A stretch of DNA of 64,000 nucleotides, taken from NCBI GenBank assembly GCA_001179505.1, contig CDMY01000244.1, positions 86,762 to 150,761 on the forward strand, given 5' to 3'. The notes beneath the pieces were generated by a model. That model was not told the origin of the DNA and did not search any database. It was given only the letters and a program-made list of their open reading frames with translations. The DNA comes from Vitrella brassicaformis. Its lineage: Eukaryota > Sar > Vitrellaceae. This document shows, in pieces, positions 23,532 to 35,763 of the stretch (positions within the stretch are counted from its first letter, which is position 1; every line of letters starts with the position of its first letter). The position numbers and the translations under genes were made by a program.

Positions 23532-23616
23532 ACTCCCAGGGGTCTTCTCACATGCGAGCTTTAATCCCTACACCCCTAAGCCCTAAACCTCTCGTCTTGG
23601 GAGAAAGCAACTAACG
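23532..23616. promoter_or_regulatory. 85-bp bidirectional promoter with telobox-like motifs
   Basis: Only 85 bp separate two opposed ATGs. Inside, 23562-23589 holds three near-telomeric units (ATCCCTA, CCCCTAAG, CCCTAAACC). The compactness and the motif recurrence suggest a true bidirectional promoter. Confidence 0.55.
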
Positions 23617-26600
23617 ATGGAGCCCTCTGGAAGGGACCCTCCCACAGGCCACAGTGGCCATTCCCGTCGGTCCATTGCTTTCAAGGACTTCTCTGACATT
23701 TTGAGTTACCTCGCGTCACGTGTGCGCAGCATTGATCCGTGCGATGGGAGCTATGATGACCTGGAGGCCATCGAGAGCGATCTGCAGCAGCTGCAGCAAG
23801 CGCACATCACCCACCAGATCCTCAGACTGCGGGCCGGAGAGGCCATCGTGCTGCCGGGGAGAAACCAGAGGATTGCACCCGCTGACATGCCTGGTGAGAC
23901 GAGAGAGAGGGGGGAGGAGCTGATGGCTGTGTGTCTGGGAGGGAGGGAGGCAGCTGGATACATACGTCTGGTGACGACGCGACATCTGGTGCTCCCGTCT
24001 GTTGCGTGCGATGAATGTTGTCGATGCAGAGTTCCTGAGTTTGCTTCGTGCGGACCGTCTGCCTGTCTCACTGACCCACGTGGGCCTCAACGCGCTCCCC
24101 AATGGCCCTCCCTCGGACCTCACACTCTTCACACACAGCGGGGCCATGGCTGCCCCACCACCACCAGTGGCCCTCGAGGGCCCTCCAAGCGACAACCAGG
24201 AGCCGTCAGCCGTCAACTCACCCGTGCTGTCTGGCCGGCCGCCCAGCCGCCAGAGCAAGGTCGCATCAGCTGCGCCGGCACTCCCGCCTGTTCCCGCAGT
24301 CTCTGTGTTCAAACCGTCCAAGGCGCCGGTCAAGCGGAGTCTCTCCAACGAGAACGATGAGCGGAAGGAGAGCCAGGAAGACGCTGCTGCTGCAGCAGGG
24401 GGACCGGAGAGTGCGGCTAAGAGGATGCGCGCGGGCGATGTGGGCGTGTCGGCCTCGTCATCGGGTCGTCGAGTGATCAAGTCTGTGGATGATGACATCG
24501 ACGACGACGATGAGGTCATCCGGGGGTTCACCCTCAGCAAGGGGGTCAAGAAGGAGCGCGACCTACAGCAGCAACAGCAGCGAGAGCAGGCCGATACCAT
24601 CGACCAAGATTTGATTGGGATTGTGTCCTTGTCGCGCGACCGCGGCAAAGACAAGAAGGCCAAGAAGGCCGAGAGAAAGGAGGAGAGGGAGGGGGAGAGA
24701 GGGGAAGAGGTCGGCCGCGAGAGCAGGGGCAGCGTGGACGGCCAGCAGCAGACCAAGGCTGACGGTGGTGTCAAGATCATGAAGCTCAAGAAGGTCAAGA
24801 AGAAGAACCGCCTCAAGAAGAGTCCAGACCGACACAACGAGGGAGAGGCACTATCGGGTGGGTCGCGCACACGCACACGCACACGCACACACACACAGAA
24901 AAGACAGTCACCCGCCCTTCTCGCGTCTCTCTTTATTCTGTGTCAGGTTCGTCCAAGCCCTCTGTGTCACAGCCATCGTCCTCCCAGCCAACATCATCTC
25001 CCCCCAAGCCGGCAGCAGAGAATCCATCAACCATGAGTGTGTCTGGGCCGTCGCCCCCGCCCTCCTCGGAGAGACCCCCTCAGCCTCCCGTGCCCTCGTC
25101 AGAGAAGAAGTCGGTCTTCTCCCTGCCGCAGATCAAGCGCAAGGACAAGGACAGCAAAAAGAAAAAGAAACCCACTCCTGTCGTTGCAGTAGCAGCCACA
25201 GCCGCCACCACCACCACCACCAGCCACCACCAGGAGCCGGCACGCGTGCCCTCTCCCCCGCCCCCGCCGCCACCCAAGGACACATCGACCTCCCGTGCCA
25301 GCGATGCAGACCGCACTAATGACGACCGGGGCCGCGACTCGCCGCGCCGGCAGTTTCCGTGGTCGCGTGAGTCACGTGCATCACGGACGTCTTATCCGTG
25401 GGAGCGTGACCGTCGCGGGTCGTCCAACCGATGGGACAAACGGCACAGAGACCGAGACCGGTCGAAATCTCGCGACAGAGACCGCTACGACCGGCGTTAC
25501 TCGCGGAGCCCCAGGAGGGAGAGGTCGAGGGGCCGACGGGATCGTGACGAGAGGAGCCGCGAGAGGGACATGCGGCGGCGATCGAGAGACAAGGGGCGGT
25601 ATGACAGCAGGGAGAGGGACCGGTCGTGGGACAGGCGTCGTGATAGCAAAGAGAGGAGCCGTTCGAGGTCATCGGATTACCGACGCCGGACACAAGACAG
25701 CGGTGGGCCGTCCTCGCCTTCCCATGCCCCATACGAGGGCGACAACGACCGATCAAGACAGAGAGGTAACGCCGCCCACACACACGTGCCGTCTCGGCAT
25801 TCCGGCCTCATTCATTCATTGATGCTTTTGTCATATATCTGTCTGTGTGTGCAGATGTCTCGGTGGCCCTCGCTCCCTCTCCGACCCAGGAGATCGCCAG
25901 TCTGGTGCAGCAGCTGGCCCAACAGCAGCAGCAGAAACAGCAACAGCAGCGACAGGCTGCTGCTGCAGCCGCCGCGGCGGTCATCGCTGTTGCGGCAAGC
26001 AAGGCGGCCGTATCGCCTTCTGTGAGTCCTGTCAATGCACCCCCATCCCGCATTCCCGGGCTGTACTCAGCCGTCTCCCACCGAGTGGCGCCTGACGCCG
26101 TGTCGCCATCAGTGAGGGGACAGCCACCACCTCCCCCTCCCCCGCCCCCACCACCGCCTCCCCCTCCACCCCCTCCAGAGGACAAGCGCCCATATGGAAG
26201 GTGAGTGTGACCACACTCCCGCCGGGCTAACATGCATGTGTGGGTATGTGATGTGTCCTCAGGGGCAGGCGTGAGAGCTACGGCCCCCGAGGCGGTCGCC
26301 ACACGCGGCAGCATGGTGACCAAGGGCCCTCATCGTGGAACAGACACCACCGAGGGGTGCCGCGCAACCTTCCCAACCTCCAGCAAGTCTACCAGCAGCA
26401 GCAGGGGCCCTACCCGCCCCCCCAGCCGTCCCAGCCCCACTTCCCTCCACCTGTATTGATTCCACCGCCCTCAGCCCATCACGCGCCGCTGCGTCGTACC
26501 GACTCGGGTGCGTCAACTGGGCGCCGTCGCTCGTACTATCCTGAGAGGGAGATGGCTCCTCCCAGCAGCAAGCCGGCCGCCGCTCCGTCGTATACGATGC

Positions 26601-27261
26601 CAGACGAGAGCAAGATAGCCCGGCTGGCAGCGGCCTTGAGCAAGAGTGGCGGTGACGAGGACGAGGGAGACGAGGAGGAAATCATGGGCCCCTCGCCGTC
26701 TCCAACACCGGGTGAGCAAAGCAAGCTGCCCTGCCCATCCACATGTACTTACTGTGCTGTCGGCAGCCGCATCGCATTGATTGCCATTGGTACTTTATTC
26801 CGTGTCAGGCTCCGATGACCCCGCGCCACCTGGTGTGGAGCAGTCCCGGGCCCGGTCAGCTGCTGGCAAGAGCACCAACACAGGCGGCAGTGGCCCTCCC
26901 GCCCCGCCATTCGCCCAGTTCGCAGCCTTGTCCAAGTTGTTTGCGGAGGGCAAGGTTCCCAAGCTGCCTCCCCCCGTGCCGCCTGCCGTCTTGGCGCAGA
27001 GCATCGCCGGCAGCGACGTGGCCAAACAGATCAACGGACACAACCAAAGCAGCACCGACCTACTCAAGGTGAAGGGCTTGGGGGTGGGCAGGGCAGCCAT
27101 GGAACGAACACTGTTGGCGTGAGTAGGTGGTGGAGATGGATCTCGGGTGTGGAGAGTTTGTGTGTGTGTGTGTGTGTGCGTGCCTTCAGTTGTTGAAGAT
27201 CGCGAAGCTGCTGCCACCGCAGGGCGGGACCGGCGGGGGAGCCAGCAGCAAGACTGGATGA
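23617..27261 (+). CDS. RS/RD- and proline-rich protein, probably nuclear RNA-related
   Basis: Seven exons (23617-23893, 24030-24857, 24947-25765, 25855-26200, 26263-26711, 26809-27068, 27190-27261) give 3051 nt, or 1016 aa. I do not recognise a named family. The N-terminal 100 residues are globular and helical. A long Ala/Pro/Ser region with Lys-rich blocks follows. Residues about 480-620 are a dense RS/RD/RE domain typical of splicing regulators. Further on are a poly-Gln/Ala stretch, a run of about 17 prolines (26127-26178), and a final conserved-looking segment (FAQFAALSKLFAEGKVPK, then LLKIAKLLPP). The composition suggests a splicing or mRNA-processing factor, but no RRM, PWI or zinc finger is seen. 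Confidence 0.7.
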
Positions 27262-27761
27262 GCCAATCCAATCACTCTGTCAGCCGACACACAAAGGACC
27301 GACTGTGTAGACAGACGGGGCGGCTAGCCGGCCGTGCCGTCACACACATTTTCGCATCCATCATGACTGAATGGGGCCGGTGTGGTGTGCGTCCATTCTC
27401 GCACGGGTTTTCTGGGTCGGTCGGTTGATTGGTCTGTCTGTCTGATGGTGTGGCCGATGGGCGGATTGGAGTGACCGTAGGTACGATGAGTGTGTCTATT
27501 TGCCCAGCGAGCGAGGCTTTTAACAGACCAGCCTGACCGTGACTGTGTCCATGAGTGCTGCGCAGTTGTGCAACCAAGCAGAACACTCACTGTCTTGGGA
27601 GAGGCATGTCACCTCGTAGCTCGCACGAGAAGCAGAAAAGAGGAATGGCAGGCGAAGAAACAGCTTTGTAGCCTACAGAGTTTGTTGGACATTTCTTTCT
27701 TCGCCGCGTTTCCGTCCATTCCCTCCCCTCCCCCTCTGGTGGGCCACAGCAGTCGGTGGCG
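27262..27761. other. Intergenic between RS-rich gene and TFIIS
   Basis: These 500 bp join two tandem plus-strand genes. They contain the upstream 3' UTR and the TFIIS promoter; no motif stands out. Confidence 0.4.
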
Positions 27762-29548
27762 ATGGCTGATCTGGAGCTGGAGGACGCGTTACGTGCCAAG
27801 AAGCGGCTGGAGGACAAGTCCAAGCCACTGGATACCGCTGATCTGCTGGCGGTGCTGCGTCAGCTGGAGAAGATCAACATGACCCTCGCCACCCTCCGGA
27901 CCACAAAGATAGGCAAGACGGTCAATGCACTCAAGCAGCACCATGACCCGGACGTCAAACGACTCAGCGCCAAGCTGGTCGTCGCCTGGAAGAAAGTCGC
28001 TGACGCAGGTGGGGTGGCTGGCTGGGAGGGACAGTCAGTGACAATCAGCCAGTCGCGTAGCGTGTGCGCCTTCGCTCCAGCCATGTGTCTGCCATGTTTG
28101 TGTTGGTTGGTTGCTTGGTTGGTTGTTCACTCAGGCAAGAGCAGCGGCGCGAGTGCAGTAGCTAAGGGTGCCGCGAGTGCAGTAGCAGTAGCTGCTGCTG
28201 CTGGTGGTGGCCCGGCCCTCTCGCCTTCGGGTCTGTCGGATTCCTCTCCGTCGCCCAACCACCAGCCTCTCCCCAATGGGGTCCCCGTTCCCCCCAGGCA
28301 GCCCGACCGGCAGCGGAGCCAGCCCAGCTCAGCATCGAGCGGCGGCATCGGCGACGCCTTCAACGAGTACCCTGGCGAGCGGTGCGGACAGCACGACAGG
28401 GACAAGGTGAGTGAGCAAGTCGACACAGACATACGAGACGCCCAGAAAGCATCGAGTGTCTGTGTGAGTTGGCGTGCAGGCGCGCGCCAAGTTGTGGAAG
28501 GCGTTGTGGGAGGGCTGTCCTGAGCACGTCAGAAGTGGCACACGCGAAGAGGCCGCACAAGTAGCCGGTAACTAAGGCAACCAATGGACAGAGAGATTGG
28601 ACGGCGGGAGGCTTCGGTTCCCCCCCCCACCCTCCCGCTGCATGTGTGTCTGTGTCTGTGTCTGTGTGTGTGACTGCCAACAGCGTCCATCGAGCGGTGT
28701 GTGTATGAGCGCTTTTTCCAGTGCCAGGAGATCGAGCGGCTGCAGCAGGAGCTCAGTGCCATGCAGCAGCTGCACGCCAATGCCATCGCACCCAATCCCA
28801 AACACGACGAGCTCATGCGCAAACTCGACAGCCATCGCGAGGAGGCCGCCAGGGCACAGAAGCCATACCTCAACCAACTCAAAGTCATCAAGTACGCCAT
28901 GCCACCACCCACACACACGCAGAGGGAGGGAGGGATGCATCACTCACAAGTTGTGAGTTTTCTTCATTCAGCTTCAACTTTGCTGACGTCAAGAACTTCG
29001 AGTTGAATGCGCGTGTCTTGTACGGCGACATCACGCCCGAGAAGCTGGCCAGGATGTCATCGCAGGACATGGCTTCTAACGACAAAAAGGCCGAACGGGA
29101 CAAACACAGACAGGTCAACTGAAATAAATGGATGCAAACCACACACCAAACCAAACCACCACACCACCTATGTGTGTGTGTGTGTGACTTTCAGGAGGCG
29201 GCCGAGGCGGCTGAGAGCGACTGGCACATGCGGAACCTGGTGCAGGCGAGCGGGACGTTCCAGTGCTTCAAGTGCAAGAAGCGACGGACCACCTTCTTCC
29301 AGCTGCAGACACGATCCTCTGACGAACCCATGACCACGTAAGTAAACCACACACACCATCCATACCATACATGTACCCGCGCTCACTCCCGAGCAGCTAG
29401 GATAGCTGCTCTGCCGAGCAGCTAGGATAGCTGCTCGGGCTGCATTGCATTGCATTGCCGTTGCTTAAGCTATCTGTGTGTCGTGGTGTGTTGCGTGTGT
29501 GGCAGTTTTGTGACGTGCCTCGAGTGCAGCAATCGGTGGAAGTTCTAA
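27762..29548 (+). CDS. TFIIS: Transcription elongation factor TFIIS
   Basis: Seven exons (27762-28008, 28135-28406, 28480-28567, 28684-28891, 28972-29113, 29195-29337, 29506-29548) give 1143 nt, or 380 aa. TFIIS rescues backtracked RNA polymerase II by stimulating transcript cleavage. The protein has the N-terminal LW/TND helical bundle (residues 1-85), a Ser/Pro/Ala-rich linker, the central polymerase-binding three-helix domain (about 180-310), and a complete zinc ribbon CFKC...CLECSNRWKF at the C terminus. The ribbon carries the invariant acidic pair in RSSDEPMTT, which reaches into the polymerase active site. The length is slightly above the usual 300-350 aa. The start ATG precedes the conserved helical bundle. 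The last intron contains a duplicated hairpin. Confidence 0.96.
29391..29436. repeat. Tandem duplicated hairpin in the last TFIIS intron
   Basis: A 21-bp palindromic unit with 9-bp arms GAGCAGCTA and TAGCTGCTC around GGA occurs at 29391-29411 and again exactly at 29416-29436. Each could fold into a perfect stem with a 3-nt loop, and the two copies can also pair with each other. Confidence 0.9.
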
Positions 29549-30117
29549 TTACACTTTCGCGACACGGCCAGACAGACAGACAGACACAGAAAGTGGAGAC
29601 CGACAGCGTGGCCATTAGAGGGGGAGGGGGCGATTGGGGAAGGGGAGAGAAGACAGACCAGCAAGCAGGGCCTTTCTGCCCTGTGCTTGCAATGAGTGGA
29701 TGCATCCATTGGTTGTGTCCAGTCCGGGGGGGTGCGGAATGTGGCCGGCCGGCTGGCTGCTGGCATGCATGGTGGCAGGGGGCGGTGTGTCTGTCTGTCT
29801 GTCTGTATCCCTCCCTGTGTGTCTCTTCCTGCCTCAGATGGCTGACTGACGGACGGACTAACAGGGAGGGAGGGACCCCTGCGTTGTTGCAGTGGTTGGT
29901 TGACTGGCATGCATTGCATTGCATGTCTTGCATGATGAACATCTCAGAATGCCTCACTCACACGATACGATGGATGGCCATATGGCCATTCATTCATATG
30001 TGCTGTAATGTATCTAACCCATCGACGTGTCCAGATGGACGAGTCGCGTCCGCACACCCTCACTCACCGTGTCAATTACGACACTACAGCACACCACAGC
30101 ACACCACACTGCCTACC
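29549..30117. other. Intergenic, convergent 3' flanks
   Basis: This 570-bp stretch lies between the TFIIS stop and the MINDY stop. It contains GACA and CTGT microsatellites and GCATT repeats, with no gene seen. Confidence 0.5.
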
Positions 30118-33100
30118 CTACCCCCCAGCCGCTGGCCCCCCTGCAGGCTCGCCACCCCCCTGCCCACCCCCGCCACTCCTCATGCGGCTCTCCATCTCAC
30201 TGGATGCGAACGCCGCCACGCTGGCGTCACACTCGGTGATGAGACAGTTGGGCCAGCGAGTCTGCAGCGCCGCCTCGAGCGTCACCTCGTACCGGTCGCC
30301 CTGTGCGAAGGTCTGGTCGATGTCACTCAACTCTACCAGAAACCGATGGAGAGACGGACCTGCAGGGCAGGTGGAAACATACACGGGAAGGAGGAGGACG
30401 ATAGATAGGTCAGGAATGTGAGTGGGCGGCGTGGGTGTGTCCATGTAGGCAGGTACCCTACCTGGTGGGTCTTGTCCGTCGAAGTGATAGAGTGTCATCT
30501 TGCGGGGCGGAACGGCGTCGCTGACAGCAGACGCGCCGCCAGCTGAGGTCACACACACAGGGAAAAAACGGCATCCATGCCGTCTGGTAGCATGTTGTAG
30601 TGTAGTGTAGTGTCTTGTAGTGTGTGGGAGTGCACTGGCTGACCTTGTTGTGCCCTCTCCATGACGCGTTTGGTTCGGAAGAACTCCAGGAAGTCATGCC
30701 ACAGAATGATGCTGCCGTCCTGCACCCACCGCACCCACAACCGTATACATACATGGACACAATCAACAAATATTCATGGTGAGGTGGGGTGTCCCGCCCC
30801 GTCGTCCCCTCCATCCATCCATCTCGACATCCACCTGTGTGTTTTGGACTACGTGCTTCTTGGCCTCCTCGAAGTGCTGCACCAGATCTGACAGACACGA
30901 CACACCAACACCCACCGGACAGACAGGACATCTCTCTCAACCCACATCATGATACATACAATTAACACACCCATGCTATGCCCTGCCCTGCCCTGCCCAC
31001 CCCACATCACATCCAGGCCTTCTGTACTTACTTGCAGCGGTGAGAAGTGCGAAGAGGTTGTCGCTCTTGACGAACCCAAACTGCTCGGGGTCGAACTGAC
31101 GAAACGCCTGAGTCGCATCCTGATCGACACACACCACACCACACCACACGACACGACACACGCGGATGGGCGGGGTGCGTGACACTCATCTCATCTGACT
31201 ACACATGCATGGTGAGGTGAGAGTGAGGTCCCTCCCTGGCTGGCCTGGCCCACCCACGTTTTGCATCTTGACGTTTGGCGGTAGCTTTGAGACGGTCGGG
31301 TCGAGTGAGAAGAGGGTGGTGTAGTGGTTGGGGGAGCCCAGCACCCACAGGGGGTGGATGGGGTGCTTGTAGTGCACACCCACCTCCAGGTAACGCATCG
31401 CCTCCACCTCACTCAGGTAACCAACCAACGGCTCGCGATCCACACCCCTGCAGAGGGAGGGGCATGTGACGTATGCATTGCACACACTCAGGCCGGGCCG
31501 TGTGCTCTGTGCTGCGTGACGGTGGTCTGTCTGTGTGGTTTGTTTACTTGAGGAGCATGCCGGTGCTGGGATCGTCCCCCAGGAACTTCTGGCCATCGAA
31601 GCAGTTGGAAGTGGCCTTGCCGATCAGCAACAAATTCACCAGCTCCTGCAGACAGACAGACAGACAGACAGACAGAAGGCCCAGAAGGCCCGTCAAATCT
31701 CCCAAGTCCGTGTCTGTCTGTCCTTGTAACCACCCCCCCACCTGTGAGCAGTGTCCGAATCTGCCGACCAGCGGGACTGTCGCATCGTCCATGTCACCCT
31801 TTACCTGACGCATCAATCAATCATGTGACGGGAGGCAGATGTGCCAGGGTGGATGGATTCTCTTGTTTGCCGTTGTTGCGCATGTATGTTGTGTTGTGTT
31901 GTGTTGTGTTCATTTCACCTCCTCTATGGTCCTGGTGAGAACGAGTGATAGCACCAGTGCCAGCACTGAGGGGGCGGGGCGCAGCAGGGTGTCCTGATGC
32001 TTGTGGTAGAAGGCCATCACATCCTGAACCCTCGTAAAGGAGGCTACCCTGCAGGCAATCACAGCACAGCACAGAGATGAACCAGAACGAATGTGGACGT
32101 CCACACATGGACAGTACGGAGCGAAGAAAGCCCTGTTGTATTGTGTTGTGTGATCTACCTACCATGCCTTTGCGCCAGCCATGATGATGGACACGTCAAG
32201 CTGGTCGCTCCCGCCGCCCTCTCTCGAAGCCGCCACCATCTGATATCCATGACACACACACACCGTCACACAGAGGCACCGATACGTCCGTCCGTCGCCC
32301 TGCTCACCGCCTGCATTTGTTCCGTGTCTTGGCCTTTGGGGCCCTGCAGCATGACCACCCTGTAGGCGCTCTTGGACGTGGCCTGGTAGATGAGCTGCGC
32401 GATGGCCTCGATCAGGTGACCCCACCTGTCGCTCTCGAGCCGCGGGTGGCTCGACAAACTGATGGGGTGGTCGCTGCTCGCATCGCCTGATGCTGCTGCT
32501 GCTGCTGCTGCTGCTGACGATGGTGGCTGGTGCTGCTGGCCGTGGCTAAACAGGATCTGCTTGAGTATGAAGCACTGCAGAGGTGCGAGTACGCCACATG
32601 GGCCGCCCTGCTTCTGCTTGAGTCCCCACAGAGTCCGCTCCTCACTGCTGAACTCCAAACCCTGACCCAGCCTGTAGACACAGACAGACAGACACGTACA
32701 AACAAATGGCCGCCAGGCGTATGTCAGGTATGTGCCTCTTGGTGCATACGTACGTAAGGTACATACATACCATCTGATGACGTCGTCGAGCTGTGGGTTG
32801 TTGGCTCCCTCCCCAAGGACCACCTTCATGACCTCCACCAGCTGTTGGTCCGTCAGCCTCTCCATCCCCTCAGGCACCTCACCGGTGGCAGCCGACCCCG
32901 CCCTCCCTCGGTCATCCTGGGCGCTATCGGTCGTCTTGGCCCGCTTCACAGCCGCACCGGCATCGTCCTCTGAGCCGCCCCTGGCCTGCTCAACCACCTG
33001 CTGGAAGGGCACCAGGGTGTCGTCAGGGGACTTGTCGGTCAAAGATGGCTGCTGCTGTGACCCAGTGGCACTCGCAAGAATGGCGTCGAAGTTGATGTCC

Positions 33101-33528
33101 GTCGGGGCTGCTGGCTGGGCGGATGACGATGGCTGGCTGGCCTGCTGCTGCTGTGGTGGCTGAGGTGCGCCTGGTGGGGCGGCCTTGGAGGAGGACTCTG
33201 ACTCAGCTGCACACACAACACACGGGGGAGAGGAACAGGGTCGCGAGTGAAGGTCGTTGGTCGGCAAGAGATCTCATATCGCGGTTGTATGTATCACAAT
33301 GGCTGACCTGTTTGTAGTGAGAGCTGTATTGCCCGCTGCAGCATCTCATCTTCCGTGCCCTGCTGCTCGACCACCTGCCTGATTTATGAGAAAGAAAAAC
33401 ACAAAACGGCAAGTGGTGAGTGACACCGGCTCTCTTCCCCTTGTCATTATGTCGACTGCTTACTGCTGGTTGGCCTCCTGCAGTGACAGCCGAATGGCGC
33501 GTTCGAGCTCAGCATCCTCGTCGTTCAT
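30118..33528 (-). CDS. MINDY-family (MINDY-3/4-like) deubiquitinase with two UIMs
   Basis: Fourteen exons (33528-33464, 33378-33308, 33206-32771, 32671-32308, 32239-32163, 32048-31919, 31804-31742, 31645-31548, 31447-31258, 31119-31032, 30887-30835, 30719-30644, 30542-30462, 30359-30118) give 2034 nt, or 677 aa. MINDY enzymes are cysteine proteases that cut ubiquitin chains. The catalytic Cys is in KQGGPCGVLAP (about C216), preceded by an aligned Gln. The catalytic His is in LGSPNHYTTLF (about H476). Two ubiquitin-interacting motifs open the protein (ELERAIRLSLQEA and EMLQRAIQLSLQ). A degenerate EF-hand-like segment (FDPEQFGFVKSDN) follows the catalytic core, as in MINDY-3. A Gln/Ala/Ser-rich linker lies between the UIMs and the core, and the C terminus is Gly-rich. 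The gene is head-to-head with PGAM, 139 bp apart. Confidence 0.88.
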
Positions 33529-33667
33529 CCTCGGAAGTAGTCGACGACACGCCTCAACGCCGAAAGATCTCCAACGCTTTGGCTAAGGAGGGGAGAAGAA
33601 GGTCGCAAGAAGCGAGCTCAAAAGTGCGAGCTTCAAGCGACAGATCTGCCTCGGATGGCCACGTGCG

Positions 33668-35421
33668 ATGGCATCTGTGTTGTGTGTAGTCAAGGCTGCC
33701 TACGCAGCACTGATCCTTTGTTTTGAGATCTCTTGCACAACAGGCCTGCCGCACCATCGCATCTCGTTCATCCTCCCCCGGCCCGCTATGACGCGCTGTC
33801 AACCGCTAGCTGCAGAACCATCATCGTCGGCGACGCTGCCCGCCCCGCCGGCCCCGCCGTCGACAGCCGTTGATGAGGACAGCGAGGCGAGAATGAAAGA
33901 CTACCTCGAGCAGATAGACCACTATGCGCACTTCTACTCACGTAAGTAAGCTAAGCGGCCAGTCAGTCAGCTCGATAGATGGGATGGGATGTGTGTGCAT
34001 TTATGGAGTATGTATGTATGTATGCAAGGAAGGCAAGCATGGCATCGAATGGCTGGTTAAGTCATGTGTCACACTGTGTGTGTGCTGATATCTATCAGCG
34101 TATGACAGCCCCGACTACAACATCATTCCCAACCCGATGATGAGTGCCCCGGTGGGGACCAGCCCACGGCTGATACTCATCAGGCACGGCAGATCCACCT
34201 GGAACGTCCAGGTTAGCCAACCAGAGGGAGATGATCTACACAATCCAATCACATGCGCAATAAATCCCTATTTGCGGTGCGGTGCTGCAGGGCCGCACAC
34301 AGGTCAGGTCAAGCAGTAGTGCTGTGCTCGGGGCGTGCCCCTGAAGTGGTGAGTGACATGTTTTGTTTGCAGGGCTGGGCGGATCCCCCTTTGCATGACA
34401 CAGGCCACACCGACGCACGCCGCAGTGCACTCAAGCTGCTCAAGCTGAGACCAATGGTCGAAACGGATGTCATCTTCTGCTCTACACAGGTAAAAACCTA
34501 ATGCACACGCAAATTCCCCAAAGTCGGTTCTCACTGCCTTGTCGGTCTGTTCGTCCGTGTCGCCTTCCCAGATGCGTGCACGGCAGACGACTGAGTACGT
34601 GATGGAGGTGCTGCGGACTCAACGGAGAGTCGAGTACGGAGAGGACGCCGTCGACTTCCCACTCGTATGCCGCACTGATGCAAAGCTGCCACATCTTGCT
34701 TCTTCTCTTCTCTCTCTCTCTCTCTCTCTCTCTTTCACTCCGATCTCTCAGCGTGTCAAGTACGACAACCGTCTGCGCGAGCGTCACTACGGTGCCTTCT
34801 CCGGCCACCTGAAGTCTGACAATGTGGAGCGATTCGGCGCGGAGTTGCTCGAGGAATGCCGCAAGGGCGCATTCGCCAAACCGCCATACGGTCGGTGAAG
34901 GAGACGTCACAGGGGTTCACGAATGAGACGACGCACTATGTCTGTGCAGGTGGCGAGCCATTTGTGCCGAATGGCCACGAGAGTCTGAAGGATGTGCAAG
35001 ACCGAGTGTCGCCTATGTGGAACGATGAGTTCCGTGCGCGGCTCGAGAGGGGCGAGGACGTTGTGGTGGTGGCGCACAACAACCTCATCCGCGCCCTCAT
35101 GACCTTTGTCGACCCCGAAGTGAAACTTGACAACATCTACAGGGTAAATGCAACGAACAGAGAAGAAAGTCTGTCTGTCTATCGGTCGCGTACCTCTCTC
35201 CCTCTCTCCCTGGTTGGGTTGTCTGTCTGGCTGGGTGTCTGCAGGTTCCTGCGCCCAAGCAGGACACCCCGTTGGTGTTTTTCCCCGCCGGGTGTCACGA
35301 CCCCGAGAAGTGTGGGATCCTCGAGATGGTTGACCTAGAGAGGGAGCACTACCTGTCGTTCGTTCATGAGAAGAAGGACGTCGATGAGAAACAGATCTGG
35401 CTCGATGTGCCCTACGACTGA
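33668..35421 (+). CDS. PGAM: 2,3-bisphosphoglycerate-dependent phosphoglycerate mutase (histidine phosphatase family)
   Basis: Seven exons (33668-33941, 34099-34211, 34373-34489, 34572-34664, 34752-34890, 34950-35143, 35245-35421) give 1107 nt, or 368 aa. The enzyme interconverts 3- and 2-phosphoglycerate in glycolysis. LILIRHGRSTWN carries the phosphorylated His, RERHYGAFSGHLK the catalytic Glu, and VVVAHNNLIRAL the second His, where the usual HGN reads HNN. RHGES likewise reads RHGRS. The conserved domain starts near residue 115. Starting at the first ATG adds a hydrophobic N terminus (VVKAAYAALILCFEI) followed by a basic, Ser/Pro-rich stretch, which resembles a signal peptide plus plastid transit peptide. 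The alternative start at 33788 removes the hydrophobic part, so targeting depends on the start used. Confidence 0.88.
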
Positions 35422-35763
35422 CTGACTAGCTTGTGGTCTGTCTATTCGCCGCTGAGTGCATGTTGTGTGGTGCATAAATCGAATCGGGCAAATGTATGTA
35501 TGTGTAACTAGGGATGTATACAATGCTCGCCCGATAGACAGATCGACAGACAGAGAGTATACTGGGGTGAGGGAGGGGAGGGGATGGATGAGTTTTTGGC
35601 ATGCTGCATGTCTGTCCGTCTGTGTGTGCCATGCCGTATGGGTGAGAGACGGACATTTCTTTCTATCGTATAGGTTATGTACAAGTATGAAGTGACCTCG
35701 GTCGGTCCCAAGCATGCTTCATTCAGCACCAGACAACAGTCGCCCCACTACTCCCCTCCCCCC
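35422..35763. other. Intergenic, convergent 3' flanks
   Basis: These 340 bp lie between the PGAM stop and the stop of the next minus-strand gene. No features are recognised. Confidence 0.4.

Noticed and set aside
23716-24894. 392-codon open frame on the minus strand
   Set aside because: It is the reverse shadow of the RS/Pro-rich gene; composition is Ser/Leu/Pro from reversed codons and there is no motif.
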